From: an uncultured Eubacteriales bacterium
GTDB lineage: Bacteria; Bacillota; Clostridia; Christensenellales; Aristaeellaceae
Length of the DNA stretch: 47,348 bases
NCBI GenBank assembly: GCA_902778995.1
Contig: CACYZW010000058.1
Location: forward strand, 1-47,348
Direction: 5' to 3'
Shown here: one piece after another, positions 30,952 through 39,314 of the stretch
Layout: each line of letters starts with the position of its first letter
Position numbering within the stretch: position 1 is the first letter of the stretch
Translations under genes and position numbers: made by a program
Notes under the pieces: generated by a model
What the model saw: the letters and a program-made list of their open reading frames with translations, nothing else
Database searches by the model: none
Told to the model about the DNA's origin: nothing

Positions 30952-32003
30952 GGCTTCGCCTCCTCCTGCGGGTCGTCGGTGGGAACACAGGTGTTGTAGG
31001 GCACGTGGTCCATGTCCGTGCGGTGCATGATGTGGATGTTGTAGGGCACGATGGTCATGCCCACGCGGGTGCCGGCGGGCTGCATGGTGGTGGACTGTAC
31101 CTTCCATTTGAACTGGCCGGACACGATCATCATCTCGTAGTGCACGCCCTTGAAGATGACGCTCTCCACCACGCCGGTGAGCATGCCCACGTCCTCGCCC
31201 ACCAGCATGATGTCCTCGGGGCGGATGACCACGTCCACGGGCTCGTTCTTTTCAAAGCCCTCGTCCACACACTGGAAGTCGGTGTCGGAGAAGCGCACCA
31301 GGTCGTCCTCCAGCATCACGCCGGGGATGATGTTGCTCTCGCCGATGAAGTCGGCCACGAAGGCGTTTTTCGGCTCGTCGTAGATGCCCTTGGGGTCGCC
31401 GATCTGCTGGATGCGCCCGCCGTTCATCACGGCGATGGTGTCCGACATGGTCAGGGCTTCCTCCTGGTCGTGGGTGACGTAGATGAAGTCCAGCAGCAGG
31501 ACCTCCGGCTCGTTCACCAGCGCCCGGGCGATGGCGATGCGCTGCTGCTGGCCGCCGGACAGCGCGTTGGTGGAGCGCTTTTCGTAGCCCTCCATCTTCA
31601 CCAGCTTCAGCATGCGCGTCACGCGGCGCTCGATCTCGTCCTTCTTCTCCTTCTTCGTGTGTACGCCCAGCTGCTCCGGCGTCTTGAGATTCAGGCCGAA
31701 GGCGATGTTGTCGAACACGTTCAGGTGGTTGAACAGCGCGTACTTCTGGAACACCGTGTTGATGCGGCGCTTGTAGGGGGGGATGCCCGTCATGTCCTTG
31801 CCCTCGAACAGTACTTCGCCCGAGGAGGGCATCTCAAACCCGCCGATGATGCGCAGCAGCGTGGTCTTGCCGCAGCCGGAGGGCCCCAGCAGCGTGATGA
31901 ATTCGCACTTGCGAATGTACAGATCGACGTCGTGCAGCACTTCGGTATCGCCGAATTGCTTGCAGACCCCTTTGAGCTCTATCAGGCGCATGTCTTGGAT
32001 CAT
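30948..32003 (-). pseudogene. potA: PotA ATPase with in-frame loss of the Walker B glutamate and D-loop
   Basis: The ATP-binding subunit of the polyamine importer, 351 residues as read. Walker A ([11 protein letters not shown]), the signature [14 protein letters not shown] and the H-loop ([16 protein letters not shown]) are present, as is the C-terminal TOBE domain. After LLLD the normal EPLGALD segment and about 28 residues are absent (junction near 31490), so Walker B glutamate and the D-loop are missing. Such a protein should be unable to hydrolyse ATP. CAGGAG lies 9 bases before the ATG at 32003. Frame is kept, so translation continues into potB. The gap could be an assembly artefact. Confidence 0.8.
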
Positions 32004-32037
32004 GGCTAACAACTCCTGTCGGGAGATGGTTTTTGTA

Positions 32038-32192
32038 ATGAGGAATGAGGAATCAGGAACGAGAAATGGTGCAGTAAATCCTTCGGATCTGTTTTGATAA
32101 ACAATGCCCGGAATGCCGGATCAACAAGGAAAAATCAAAGAAATCCGTCGGGATTTCAACATCCATTCCCAATTTCTCATTCCTGATTTCCA
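32038..32192 (+). repeat. Heptamer-armed palindromic element with two hairpins
   Basis: Left arm: ATGAGGA, ATGAGGA, ATCAGGA, ACGAGAA (32038-32065). Hairpin AAATCC-TTC-GGAT (from 32076) then GTTTTGAT. Right: ATCAAAG, hairpin GAAATCC-N4-GGATTTC (32140-32157), then ATTCCCA, ATTTCTC, ATTCCTG, ATTTCCA (32165-32192). The order of parts equals that of 12241-12467 with different heptamers. It ends 2 bp before the stop codon of the XRE-cupin gene and separates this gene from potA. Confidence 0.75.
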
Positions 32193-32193
32193 A

Positions 32194-32742
32194 TTAGAAT
32201 GAGGGCGGCGTCGAGACCCAAAGCACCCGGCACAGGCTCTTGCCGGCGTTGACCAGCTTGTGGGGGGCGGTGGGGCGGAAGTAGAAGCTCTCGTCCTTGC
32301 GCACCCGCTCGTTTCGCTCGCCCAGCACGATGCGCAGTGTGCCCGACAGGACGTAGCCGAATTCCTCGCCCTCGTGGGGGTCGTCTTCGGCGGTCTCACC
32401 GCCGGGGGCCATCTCCACCAGTATGGGCTCCATCTGGTTCTTCTGGGCGGAGGGTATCAGCCAGCGGATCATGCCCTTCAAGCCCTCCGGGTCCTCCTTG
32501 ACGAAGATGTCCTCCGCGCCGAATACCATCTTTTCGTCCTTTTCCCGGAAGAAGGTGGGCAGGTCGCAGCCCAGGGTTTCCAGCAGGTCGGAGAGCGTGT
32601 CCAGCGACGGGGAGGTCAAATCGCGCTCCAGCAGCGATATGAAGCTCTTCGACAGCTCGCAGCGGTCGGCCAGCTCCACCTGGGTCAAGCCCCGCTGCAA
32701 CCGCAGCGTGCGAATCTTGGTGCCAATTTTCACGCCATTCAC
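32194..32742 (-). CDS. XRE-family regulator with a C-terminal cupin domain (PuuR-like)
   Basis: A 182-residue DNA-binding protein. The helix-turn-helix is at residues 8-62 (RLQRGLTQVELADRCELSKS). The cupin fold covers about 105-180 (HEGEEFGYVLSGTLRIVLG, SFYFRPTAPHKLVNAG). PuuR-type regulators sense polyamines through the cupin, and the gene stands first in the potABCD operon, so it probably represses this operon and itself. GGAGGTGA lies directly before the ATG. Candidate operators are AAAGTT and AACTTT around 32774-32796, near the transcription start. Confidence 0.88.
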   Translation of the reverse strand: MNGVKIGTKIRTLRLQRGLTQVELADRCELSKSFISLLERDLTSPSLDTLSDLLETLGCDLPTFFREKDEKMVFGAEDIFVKEDPEGLKGMIRWLIPSAQKNQMEPILVEMAPGGETAEDDPHEGEEFGYVLSGTLRIVLGERNERVRKDESFYFRPTAPHKLVNAGKSLCRVLWVSTPPSF

Positions 32743-32808
32743 CTCCGTTGTCGGAAACCGCGGAAAAGAATGTAAAGTTTATGATTACTGAACTTTCAGA
32801 CGACTATT

Positions 32809-32837
32809 ATTAAACCACCTTTTAACCGCCCTGTCAA
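32809..32837 (-). promoter_or_regulatory. Promoter of the regulator-potABCD operon
   Basis: On the minus strand TTGACA, 17 bases, TTTAAT. The predicted start is near 32802, about 60 bases before the ATG. Inverted AAAGTT (32774-32779) and AACTTT (32791-32796) lie just downstream and could be the regulator's site. Confidence 0.65.
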
Positions 32838-32927
32838 TATATGCGCCGCATGTATATCGTTAAATGTATGTGATTAAATTATAGATGCGAAAGTTTAGTG
32901 ACGGTGAACGGACGCGATGAATTGGTC

Positions 32928-32957
32928 TTGCGCATTGTCATGGGACTATGGTATAAT
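32928..32957 (+). promoter_or_regulatory. Promoter of the PfkB kinase
   Basis: TTGCGC, 18 bases, TATAAT. The predicted start is near 32964, which leaves about 34 bases to the GTG at 32998. Confidence 0.5.
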
Positions 32958-32997
32958 TTAACAGGGAATGCGATCACAAAAGCGGGAGGCGGTCTTT

Positions 32998-33894
32998 GTG
33001 CTGGTCATCGGGGCGATATTCGTGGATGTGAAGGGCTTTGCCCGGAACAAATACATGCCGCTGGAGCGGAACGTGGGCGACGTGCAGGTGGTGGCCGGGG
33101 GCGTGTGCCGCAACGTGGCGGAAAACCTGTCGATGCTGGGGCACGAGGCCAAATTCGTCAGCATGGTGGACGACAACGGCATGGGCGCGCAGGTGCGCGC
33201 CGACCTGGCGAAGGCCGGCGTGAACGTGGAGCATGTGATCGCCGCGCCCGGGGGCATGGGCATGTGGCTGGCCATACTGGATGAGAACGGCAATCTGGCC
33301 GGGTCCATCTCCCGACAGCCGGATTTTTCGGCTTTGGAGGCGTATCTGAAGGAAAAGGGCGACGAGATCGTGGCGGCCACCGACGGCCTCGCCCTTGAAT
33401 TTGACATGAACGCCGAAATTTCGGGCTATGTGATGGCGCTGGCAAAGAAGCACAACAAACCGGTGTATTCCATCGTGGGGAATATGGGCGTGATTTTGCA
33501 GCATCCGGAATATCTGCACGACGTGTCCTGTTTCATCTGCAACGAGATGGAGGCCGGCCGGCTGTTTCGGGAGGACCTGACGACGAGCAGCCCGGAAAGC
33601 ACATTGAAGGCGCTTAAAAAGGGCTCCGTGCTTGTGGGGATTCCCGCCATGGTGATTACCATGGGGCCGCGGGGCGCGGTGTACGTGGACAACACCACCG
33701 GTGAATTCGGCTTCTGCCCGCCGATGGACGTGGACGTGGTGGACACCACCGGCGCGGGCGACGCCTTCTTTACCGCCGCCGTGGCCGCGCTGATGGGCGG
33801 CGCGCCGCTGTCCCAGGCCGTGCAGGCGGGCACGCGGCTGGCGTCCCGGACGCTGCAGGTGGCGGGAAGCTGCGCGGACAATATTGACGGGTAG
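32998..33894 (+). CDS. PfkB-family kinase, pseudouridine-kinase-like
   Basis: A 298-residue cytosolic ribokinase-family enzyme that phosphorylates a sugar or nucleoside with ATP. The C-terminal signature is DTTGAGDAFFTAAVAAL, where the last Asp is the catalytic base. The N-terminal GGVCRNVAENLSMLGHE resembles the GG-x-RN-x-AE-x-L motif of pseudouridine kinases (PsuK/YeiC). No PsuG glycosidase or transporter gene is adjacent, so the substrate remains a guess. I chose the GTG at 32998 because GGGAGG lies 8 bases before it and because the upstream ATG at 32968 would leave a leader of only a few bases. Confidence 0.82.
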   Translation: MLVIGAIFVDVKGFARNKYMPLERNVGDVQVVAGGVCRNVAENLSMLGHEAKFVSMVDDNGMGAQVRADLAKAGVNVEHVIAAPGGMGMWLAILDENGNLAGSISRQPDFSALEAYLKEKGDEIVAATDGLALEFDMNAEISGYVMALAKKHNKPVYSIVGNMGVILQHPEYLHDVSCFICNEMEAGRLFREDLTTSSPESTLKALKKGSVLVGIPAMVITMGPRGAVYVDNTTGEFGFCPPMDVDVVDTTGAGDAFFTAAVAALMGGAPLSQAVQAGTRLASRTLQVAGSCADNIDG

Positions 33895-33927
33895 CGACAG
33901 CCTGCCGCCACGCGCGCGAAGAGACAG

Positions 33928-34003
33928 ACGATGGCGACGGATCGTCGCCGCTGCAAAAGCCCGAACAGCCTTGCAGCGGCGGCAGTCCGCCGCCATCGTT
34001 TTA
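33928..34003 (+). terminator. Intrinsic terminator after the PfkB kinase
   Basis: A long imperfect hairpin (arms about 29 bases, starting ACGATGGCGACGG and ending CCGCCGCCATCGT) is followed by TTTTAT. The rest of 33895-34114 holds nothing recognisable. Confidence 0.6.
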
Positions 34004-34114
34004 TACGCCTGCTGGATTTTTCCGGCAGTTCCGCAGAGCGCCTGCCCACCCTGATTCTGACCTGAGAGAAGTAAATAACAAATGTAGGTCTTTATGCCGC
34101 CGGGGCTGTCGGCC

Positions 34115-35506
34115 TTATCGCTCCGGCTTCCAGCCCGCCAGCGCCGCCCTGCCTTCGGGCGTGACGGGCTTGATCCATTTGCCGCTGAACAGATGGCGCT
34201 GCATCAATATGTAGCGGATGGGCTCGTCGATGTAGCAGCAGGCGAACACCAGCAGCGTCGGCCAGTGCCATACCATGCCGCCCAGCCATACCAGGGGCAG
34301 CAGCAGCAGCCACATGAACGCGATTTCCAGCACCGTGCCGAAGGTCGCGTCTCCGGCGGCGCGGAAGGTGTCGTTCTGGGTCCAATTGCCCATGCGGATC
34401 ACCGCGGCGATCGCGTAAATGGCGATCAGGCCGAAGCCGATGGCAAAGCTCTCGCCCCGCATGCCCATCATGTGCAGTATCGGGCCGTGGAGGGCGGTCA
34501 TCAGCGCGCAGACCACGCCGATGAAGCCCTGGCACAGGTAGACCAGCCGCCAGGCCCGCTTGTAGGCCACGTCCGGATTGCCCGCGCCCACCTCCGCGCC
34601 CACCAGCACCGACGCCGCGCTGGAGAAGCCCGCGAAGAAGCCGATGACCAGGCCCTCCAGCGTGCGGAACACCGCCAGCGCGGCGATGGCCTCCTCCGGC
34701 TGCCGGCCCAGCACCACGTTGATGACCATGTTGCCCACGCCGATGAGCACTTCATTGCACAGTATCGGAAAGCACTTGCGCAGGTAGGCCTGGGTCAGCG
34801 CTCGGTTCCAGCGGAAGTGCCTGCGAAAGGCCAGCAGGTAGCGGTGGCCGCTGCGCTTTGCCAGCGTAATGACCACGGCGATGCTCACGGCTTGGGCGAT
34901 CACCGTGGCGATGGCCGCGCCCCGCACGCCCAGCGCGGGCATGCCGAAGTGCCCGAAGATCAACACCCAGTTCAGCACGATATTGACGGCCACGCCGGTC
35001 AGCGAGCCGTACAGCGGCAGCCGTACCCGGTCGGTGCAGCGCAGCAGCGCCGCCATCGCCATCGAAAACACCATCAGCGGATAGGAAAACCCGGCGATGC
35101 GCAGGTATTCCACCCCCACGGCCTGTATGGCGGGCTTGTCGGTGTACAGCCGCATCACCGTTTCTGGAAAGCCCACGGCCAGCACGCAGAACAGCAGCCC
35201 CACCGACATCATGCAGGTCAGCGTCAGGCCATAGGCGCGGTTGATGCCGTCGTCGTCCTTCGCGCCCCAGTATTGGGAAAAGAACAGCATGCCGCCGCCC
35301 ACAAAGCCCCAGAAGCCCGCGAACATCAGCGATGAAAATTGGGCGCACAGGCCCACCGCGCCCACCTGGGTGTTGCCAAGGGAGGCGATCATCATGGTAT
35401 CTACCATCGAACCGGTGGTGGTCAGCAGGTTTTGCAGCGCGATGGGCACGGCGATCATGGCCACGCGCCGGATAAAGTCGCGCCAGGGAAAGGGGGCGGT
35501 GCGCAT
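34115..35506 (-). CDS. MATE-family efflux transporter
   Basis: A 463-residue inner-membrane protein with about 12 hydrophobic segments in two homologous halves (starts IAVPIALQNLLTTTGSMVDT and FPILCNEVLIGVGNMVINVV). It belongs to the MatE/NorM-DinF group, which exports cationic drugs or metabolites against sodium or protons. AGAGGA lies 7 bases before the ATG at 35506. It is convergent with the kinase gene and has its own promoter at 35544. The substrate is unknown. Confidence 0.9.
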   Translation of the reverse strand: MRTAPFPWRDFIRRVAMIAVPIALQNLLTTTGSMVDTMMIASLGNTQVGAVGLCAQFSSLMFAGFWGFVGGGMLFFSQYWGAKDDDGINRAYGLTLTCMMSVGLLFCVLAVGFPETVMRLYTDKPAIQAVGVEYLRIAGFSYPLMVFSMAMAALLRCTDRVRLPLYGSLTGVAVNIVLNWVLIFGHFGMPALGVRGAAIATVIAQAVSIAVVITLAKRSGHRYLLAFRRHFRWNRALTQAYLRKCFPILCNEVLIGVGNMVINVVLGRQPEEAIAALAVFRTLEGLVIGFFAGFSSAASVLVGAEVGAGNPDVAYKRAWRLVYLCQGFIGVVCALMTALHGPILHMMGMRGESFAIGFGLIAIYAIAAVIRMGNWTQNDTFRAAGDATFGTVLEIAFMWLLLLPLVWLGGMVWHWPTLLVFACCYIDEPIRYILMQRHLFSGKWIKPVTPEGRAALAGWKPER

Positions 35507-35543
35507 GAAAATATCCTCTTTCACAATAGGTTTTCTCTCGTTC

Positions 35544-35572
35544 ATTATAGCAAAGAAGCGCAGGCCTGTCCA
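35544..35572 (-). promoter_or_regulatory. Promoter of the MATE exporter
   Basis: On the minus strand TGGACA, 17 bases, TATAAT, about 35-40 bases before the ATG. Confidence 0.65.
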
Positions 35573-35690
35573 CGAAGGGCCTGTAAAAACAGCCGCCGAA
35601 GGGCGATGGTTTGAATAAATGCAGTCAAATCCGCTCGATACTGCATCTCCCGGCATTTGGATACACACTCTAATATAAAAGTATCCTGAA

Positions 35691-35765
35691 GGCAAGTCAA
35701 GAAATCAGCAGGCGGCTGAAATTCAGCCGTTCACGCGCCATGCGCATTGTGCGGTGTCTCCTGAA
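35691..35765 (+). repeat. 85-bp intergenic repeat, third copy
   Basis: Same order as 18251-18334: GGCAAGTCAAGAAATCAGCA, the 17-base palindrome of CGGCTGAA arms, then GCGCCATGCGCATTGTGCGG. It lies 13 bp upstream of a perfect promoter. Confidence 0.78.
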
Positions 35766-35777
35766 CAATATTTCGGC

Positions 35778-35806
35778 TTGACAACAGTAAATATCTTTAC
35801 TATAAT
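35778..35806 (+). promoter_or_regulatory. Perfect-consensus promoter upstream of the BspA-like gene
   Basis: TTGACA, exactly 17 bases, TATAAT. It lies about 325 bases before the BspA-like start. The DNA between (35807-35984) has only tiny frames such as MKKILRKIV and is AT-rich, so it may be the original promoter of a lost paralogue. Confidence 0.75.
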
Positions 35807-35984
35807 GAAAAAAATATTAAGGAAAATTGTCTGATCCATGATGAAAACAATATATTTATCAGGTGATATTCAGTGGTGATGTGCATGTGTTAAGAAGCGA
35901 TCCATATATTTCGGGATGCGGTTGACGGTGTAGTTATCCCGGTGAAAGACGACGATTTGGACCGACACCACGATCAACTCATTG

Positions 35985-36048
35985 GAAGATCACCGTCAAG
36001 ACGGCCAACGGCAAGAGCGCCTGTATCTACATCAAGGTGAAGTAACCG
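35985..36048 (+). pseudogene. 3'-end remnant of a second BspA-like gene
   Basis: These 64 bases match 38101-38164, the last codons and stop region of the BspA-like gene, with a single base change inside the coding part (TAT to TGT). The end KITVKTANGKSA, then the stop, is recognisable. The rest of the gene is gone. It points to a tandem pair of which the first was lost by deletion, or to a local duplication. Confidence 0.78.
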
Positions 36049-36130
36049 CTGAAGACTTGTGGTTTCAGCCCCCAATATGGCACAGACCGCAGCGGGGCTT
36101 GATTCATTAATTGAGAAGGGACGGATATTC

Positions 36131-38161
36131 ATGAAGAAAACCCTCGCGTTGATATTGTCGATAATGCTCATGTGGACCGCGCTTTATTCGATGGCGGAGG
36201 AGAATACCGGGCTGGAATTGAACCTCGAACTGGCGTCTGAAACCGGCGCGGATGGCGCAAGCGAAGGCGCAAAGCATGACGTCGGGCAAGCCGGGAACGG
36301 GGACAGGGTCGTCGTCGACCTGGCGGACGGGGTCATCCCGTTGGAAGACGTGCAGATTTCCGATGGCCTGGAGCTGGACGGACTCAATCGGTCCGGGGAG
36401 CCGGGCGCGGCGCTGAACCTGGGGGACGATGCGCTTGAAGCGAACGCCGGATATGCGGCAGGCAACGAGAGCGCCCCGGAGGATTTTGAGATCGACGAGA
36501 ACGGCGTGCTCGTAGCGTACATGGGCGCTGGCGGCGATGTGGTCATACCTGACGGCGTGACCGGCATTGGAGAGCAAGCGTTCTATAGATGCGACAGCCT
36601 GAAAAGCATAACGATCCCGGACAGCGTGACCGGCATCGGGGATTCTGCGTTCTATAGATGCGAAAGCCTGACGAGCATAACGATTCCGAACGGCGTGACC
36701 AGCATCGGGGAGAAAGCGTTCGCCTATTGCGAAGGCCTGACGAGCATAACGCTCCCGAACGGCTTGACCAGTTTAGGGGAGAGAGCGTTCTATTCCTGCA
36801 CCAGTCTGACGGACATAGCAATCCCGAAGGGCGTGACCAGCATCGGGGAGGAGACGTTCGCTGGCTGCGCCAAGCTGAAGCGTATAACGATCGCGAAGGG
36901 CGTAACCAGCATCGGGGCGTTTGCGTTCGAGGAATGCACCGGCCTGACAGGCATAACGCTCCCCAACAGCGTGAAGAGCATTGAAGATCATGCGTTCTAT
37001 GGTTGCGAAAGCCTGACAAGCGTAACGCTTTCGAACAGCATGACCAGCATTGAGGATTCTGTGTTCTCTGGTTGCGAAAGCCTGACGAGTATAACGATCC
37101 CGAACGGCGTGACCAGCATAGGAACGAACGCGTTTGCTTATTGCGAAGGCCTGACAGGCGTAACGTTCCCGGACACCGTGACCAGCATTGGGGAGGGCGC
37201 GTTCTATTACTGCGAAAGCTTGAAAAGCATAGAGATTCCTAACGGCGTGACCAGCATTGGGGATAGTGCGTTCTCTGAATGCGACAGCCTGACGAGCATA
37301 GCGCTTCCGGACAGCGTGACCAGCATTGGGGAGGGTGCGTTCCTTTATTGCACCAGCCTGGCAAGCGTAACGCTCCCGAACAGTATGACCAGGATTGGGG
37401 CGTATGCGTTCACCTGGTGCGAAAGCCTGACAAGTATGACGATCCCGAAAGGCGTGACCAGCATCGGGGAGGGTACGTTCTATGAATGCACCAGCCTGGA
37501 AAGCATAACGATCCCAAAAGGCGTGACAGAGATTGGAGAATATGCGTTTGACTTCTGCGGGAAATTGACCATCTATGGCGAGGCGGGATCGTATGCCGAA
37601 AGCTATGCGAAGGAGTGTGGCATACCCTTCGCTGCGCTCAAACCTGCGCCGCAGAGCATTTCCATCAAGCAGGGCGATACAGCGAAGCTGTATATGGGGA
37701 ACAAGCTGACGCTGAAGGCGATCGTGAAGCCCTCCACCGCCGAGACGAAGCTGAAGTGGAGCTCTGATTCCACGGACATAGCCACGGTCAGCCAGAAGGG
37801 CGTGGTGACGCCGAAGGGGGCGGGCCAGGCGAAGATCACCGTCACGACGGACAACGGGTTGTCGGCGAGCATCGTCGTGAAGGTTGTCGACGCATCGAGC
37901 GTCAAGCTGAAGAAGGGTTCGACCACGCTGAAACAGGGAAAGGTGCTTGAGCTGAAGCGGGGCAAGTCGCTGACTTTGGTGGCCGTTGTGTCGCCCGCGA
38001 AGGTCAAGACCGATCTGACCTGGTCGAGCAGCAACAATAATGTCACCGTGAAGAACGGCAAGGTGACGGTGAAAGCGGCTGCCAAGGTGGGCACAAAGGC
38101 GAAGATCACCGTCAAGACGGCCAACGGCAAGAGCGCCTATATCTACATCAAGGTGAAGTAA
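36131..38161 (+). CDS. BspA-like leucine-rich repeat (LRR_5) surface protein with Big_2 domains
   Basis: The product is a 676-residue exported protein. The signal peptide is MKKTLALILSIMLMWTALYS. Residues 23-142 are acidic and unassigned. From residue 143 there are 14 complete repeats of 23 residues plus a partial one, of the form VTSIGE-x-AF-x-x-C-x-SLTSITIPNG, typical of BspA/TpLRR repeats that bind host proteins or glycans. Two Big_2 domains follow (about 508-590 and 595-676), the second with SLTLVAVVSPAKVKTDLTWS. No sortase motif is seen. The start at 36131 gives a clean signal peptide; AGAAGGGA lies 16 bases upstream. Confidence 0.88.
   Translation: MKKTLALILSIMLMWTALYSMAEENTGLELNLELASETGADGASEGAKHDVGQAGNGDRVVVDLADGVIPLEDVQISDGLELDGLNRSGEPGAALNLGDDALEANAGYAAGNESAPEDFEIDENGVLVAYMGAGGDVVIPDGVTGIGEQAFYRCDSLKSITIPDSVTGIGDSAFYRCESLTSITIPNGVTSIGEKAFAYCEGLTSITLPNGLTSLGERAFYSCTSLTDIAIPKGVTSIGEETFAGCAKLKRITIAKGVTSIGAFAFEECTGLTGITLPNSVKSIEDHAFYGCESLTSVTLSNSMTSIEDSVFSGCESLTSITIPNGVTSIGTNAFAYCEGLTGVTFPDTVTSIGEGAFYYCESLKSIEIPNGVTSIGDSAFSECDSLTSIALPDSVTSIGEGAFLYCTSLASVTLPNSMTRIGAYAFTWCESLTSMTIPKGVTSIGEGTFYECTSLESITIPKGVTEIGEYAFDFCGKLTIYGEAGSYAESYAKECGIPFAALKPAPQSISIKQGDTAKLYMGNKLTLKAIVKPSTAETKLKWSSDSTDIATVSQKGVVTPKGAGQAKITVTTDNGLSASIVVKVVDASSVKLKKGSTTLKQGKVLELKRGKSLTLVAVVSPAKVKTDLTWSSSNNNVTVKNGKVTVKAAAKVGTKAKITVKTANGKSAYIYIKVK
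36557..37522 (+). repeat. Fourteen in-phase 69-bp coding repeats (LRR_5)
   Basis: The distance from the first to the fifteenth repeat start (36557 to 37523) is 966 bases, exactly 14 x 69. The uniform length shows amplification by unequal crossing-over and selection for the solenoid fold. Confidence 0.88.
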
Positions 38162-38201
38162 CCGCGTGAATGATGAACGGGTTGTTTTAAAAAACTCACC
38201 C

Positions 38202-38230
38202 TTGATTTTATGCGCGGATGCTGGTATAAT
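38202..38230 (+). promoter_or_regulatory. Promoter of fructose-bisphosphate aldolase
   Basis: TTGATT, 17 bases, TATAAT, about 25-30 bases before the ATG. Confidence 0.7.
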
Positions 38231-38261
38231 TTAGTCAGCCTAATATAAAGGAGTGTTTCAC

Positions 38262-39245
38262 ATGGCTCTTGTTACTTCCAAAGAGATGTTTAAGAAGGCC
38301 TACGACGGCGGCTACGCCATCGGCGCTTTCAACGTGAACAACATGGAGATCATCCAGGGCATCACCGAGGCTGCCATCGAAAAGCGCGCCCCGCTGATCC
38401 TGCAGGTTTCCAAGGGCGCCCGCGCCTATGCGAAGCATGTGTACCTGATGAACCTGATCAAGGCCGCCATCGAGGACGCCGAGCAGTCCGCCGGCTTCGA
38501 CCTGCCCATCGTCGTCCATCTGGACCACGGCGATTCCTTCGAGCTGTGCAAGAGCTGCATCGACGGCGGCTTCACCTCCGTCATGATCGACAAGAGCGGC
38601 CTGCCCTTCGATGAGAACATCAAGATCACCAAGCAGGTCGTCGATTACGCCCACGACCACGGCGTTGTGGTCGAGGCCGAGCTGGGCAGCCTGGCCGGCG
38701 TCGAGGACGAGGTCAACGTGTCCGCCGAGGATTCCTCCTACACCCGCCCCGAGGAAGTTCAGGAATTCGTCGAGCGCACCGGCTGCGACTCCCTGGCCAT
38801 CGCCATCGGCACCTCCCACGGCGCTTACAAGTTCACCGCCGAGCAGTGCACCCGCAACGAGAAGGGCATCCTGGTGCCCCCGCCACTGCGCTTCGACATT
38901 CTGGACGAGGTCTCCAAGCGCCTGCCCGGATTCCCGATCGTGCTGCACGGCTCTTCCTCCGTGCCCCAGGAGTTCGTGAAGATGATCAACGAGAACGGCG
39001 GCAAGATGCCCGACGCCGTCGGCATCCCCGAGGAGCAGTTGCGTCAGGCGGCCCGCGGCGCGGTCTGCAAGATCAACATCGACTCCGACCTGCGCCTGGC
39101 CATGACCGCCAGCATCCGTCAGTACTTCAACGAGCATCCGGATCACTTCGATCCCCGTCAGTATCTGAAGCCCGCCCGCATCGCCATCAAGAACATGGTG
39201 GAGCACAAGCTGGTGGACGTGCTGGGCTGCGACGGCAAGGCATAA
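38262..39245 (+). CDS. fba: Class II fructose-bisphosphate aldolase
   Basis: A 327-residue cytosolic Zn2+ enzyme of glycolysis and gluconeogenesis that splits fructose-1,6-bisphosphate. The metal and active site are visible: VVHLDHGDSF (Asp88, His89), AIAIGTSHGAYKF, LHGSSSVPQEFV and KINIDSDLRLA. AAAGGAG lies 8 bases before the ATG. Codon use is strongly biased to C-ending codons, which fits a highly expressed gene. It is a single gene between its own promoter and a hairpin terminator. Confidence 0.95.
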   Translation: MALVTSKEMFKKAYDGGYAIGAFNVNNMEIIQGITEAAIEKRAPLILQVSKGARAYAKHVYLMNLIKAAIEDAEQSAGFDLPIVVHLDHGDSFELCKSCIDGGFTSVMIDKSGLPFDENIKITKQVVDYAHDHGVVVEAELGSLAGVEDEVNVSAEDSSYTRPEEVQEFVERTGCDSLAIAIGTSHGAYKFTAEQCTRNEKGILVPPPLRFDILDEVSKRLPGFPIVLHGSSSVPQEFVKMINENGGKMPDAVGIPEEQLRQAARGAVCKINIDSDLRLAMTASIRQYFNEHPDHFDPRQYLKPARIAIKNMVEHKLVDVLGCDGKA

Positions 39246-39266
39246 TCGCTGTCACCAACATTTTTA

Positions 39267-39292
39267 TGGGCGCGCCTGTACCGGCGCGCCCA
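39267..39292 (+). terminator. Hairpin terminator after fba
   Basis: Perfect 10-bp stem TGGGCGCGCC with loop TGTACC, 21 bp after the fba stop. Only a weak U-tract (TCGTTTGG) follows. Confidence 0.55.
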
Positions 39293-39314
39293 ATCGTTTG
39301 GCATCGGAGGCGTT

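Noticed and set aside
36557..37522. CRISPR or non-coding tandem repeat in the 69-bp repeats
   Set aside because: The repeats keep the reading frame and encode LRR_5 units inside an exported protein.
36131..38161. Diversity-generating retroelement target
   Set aside because: No reverse transcriptase, template repeat or avd-like gene is in the window; variation among LRR units is explained by repeat divergence.
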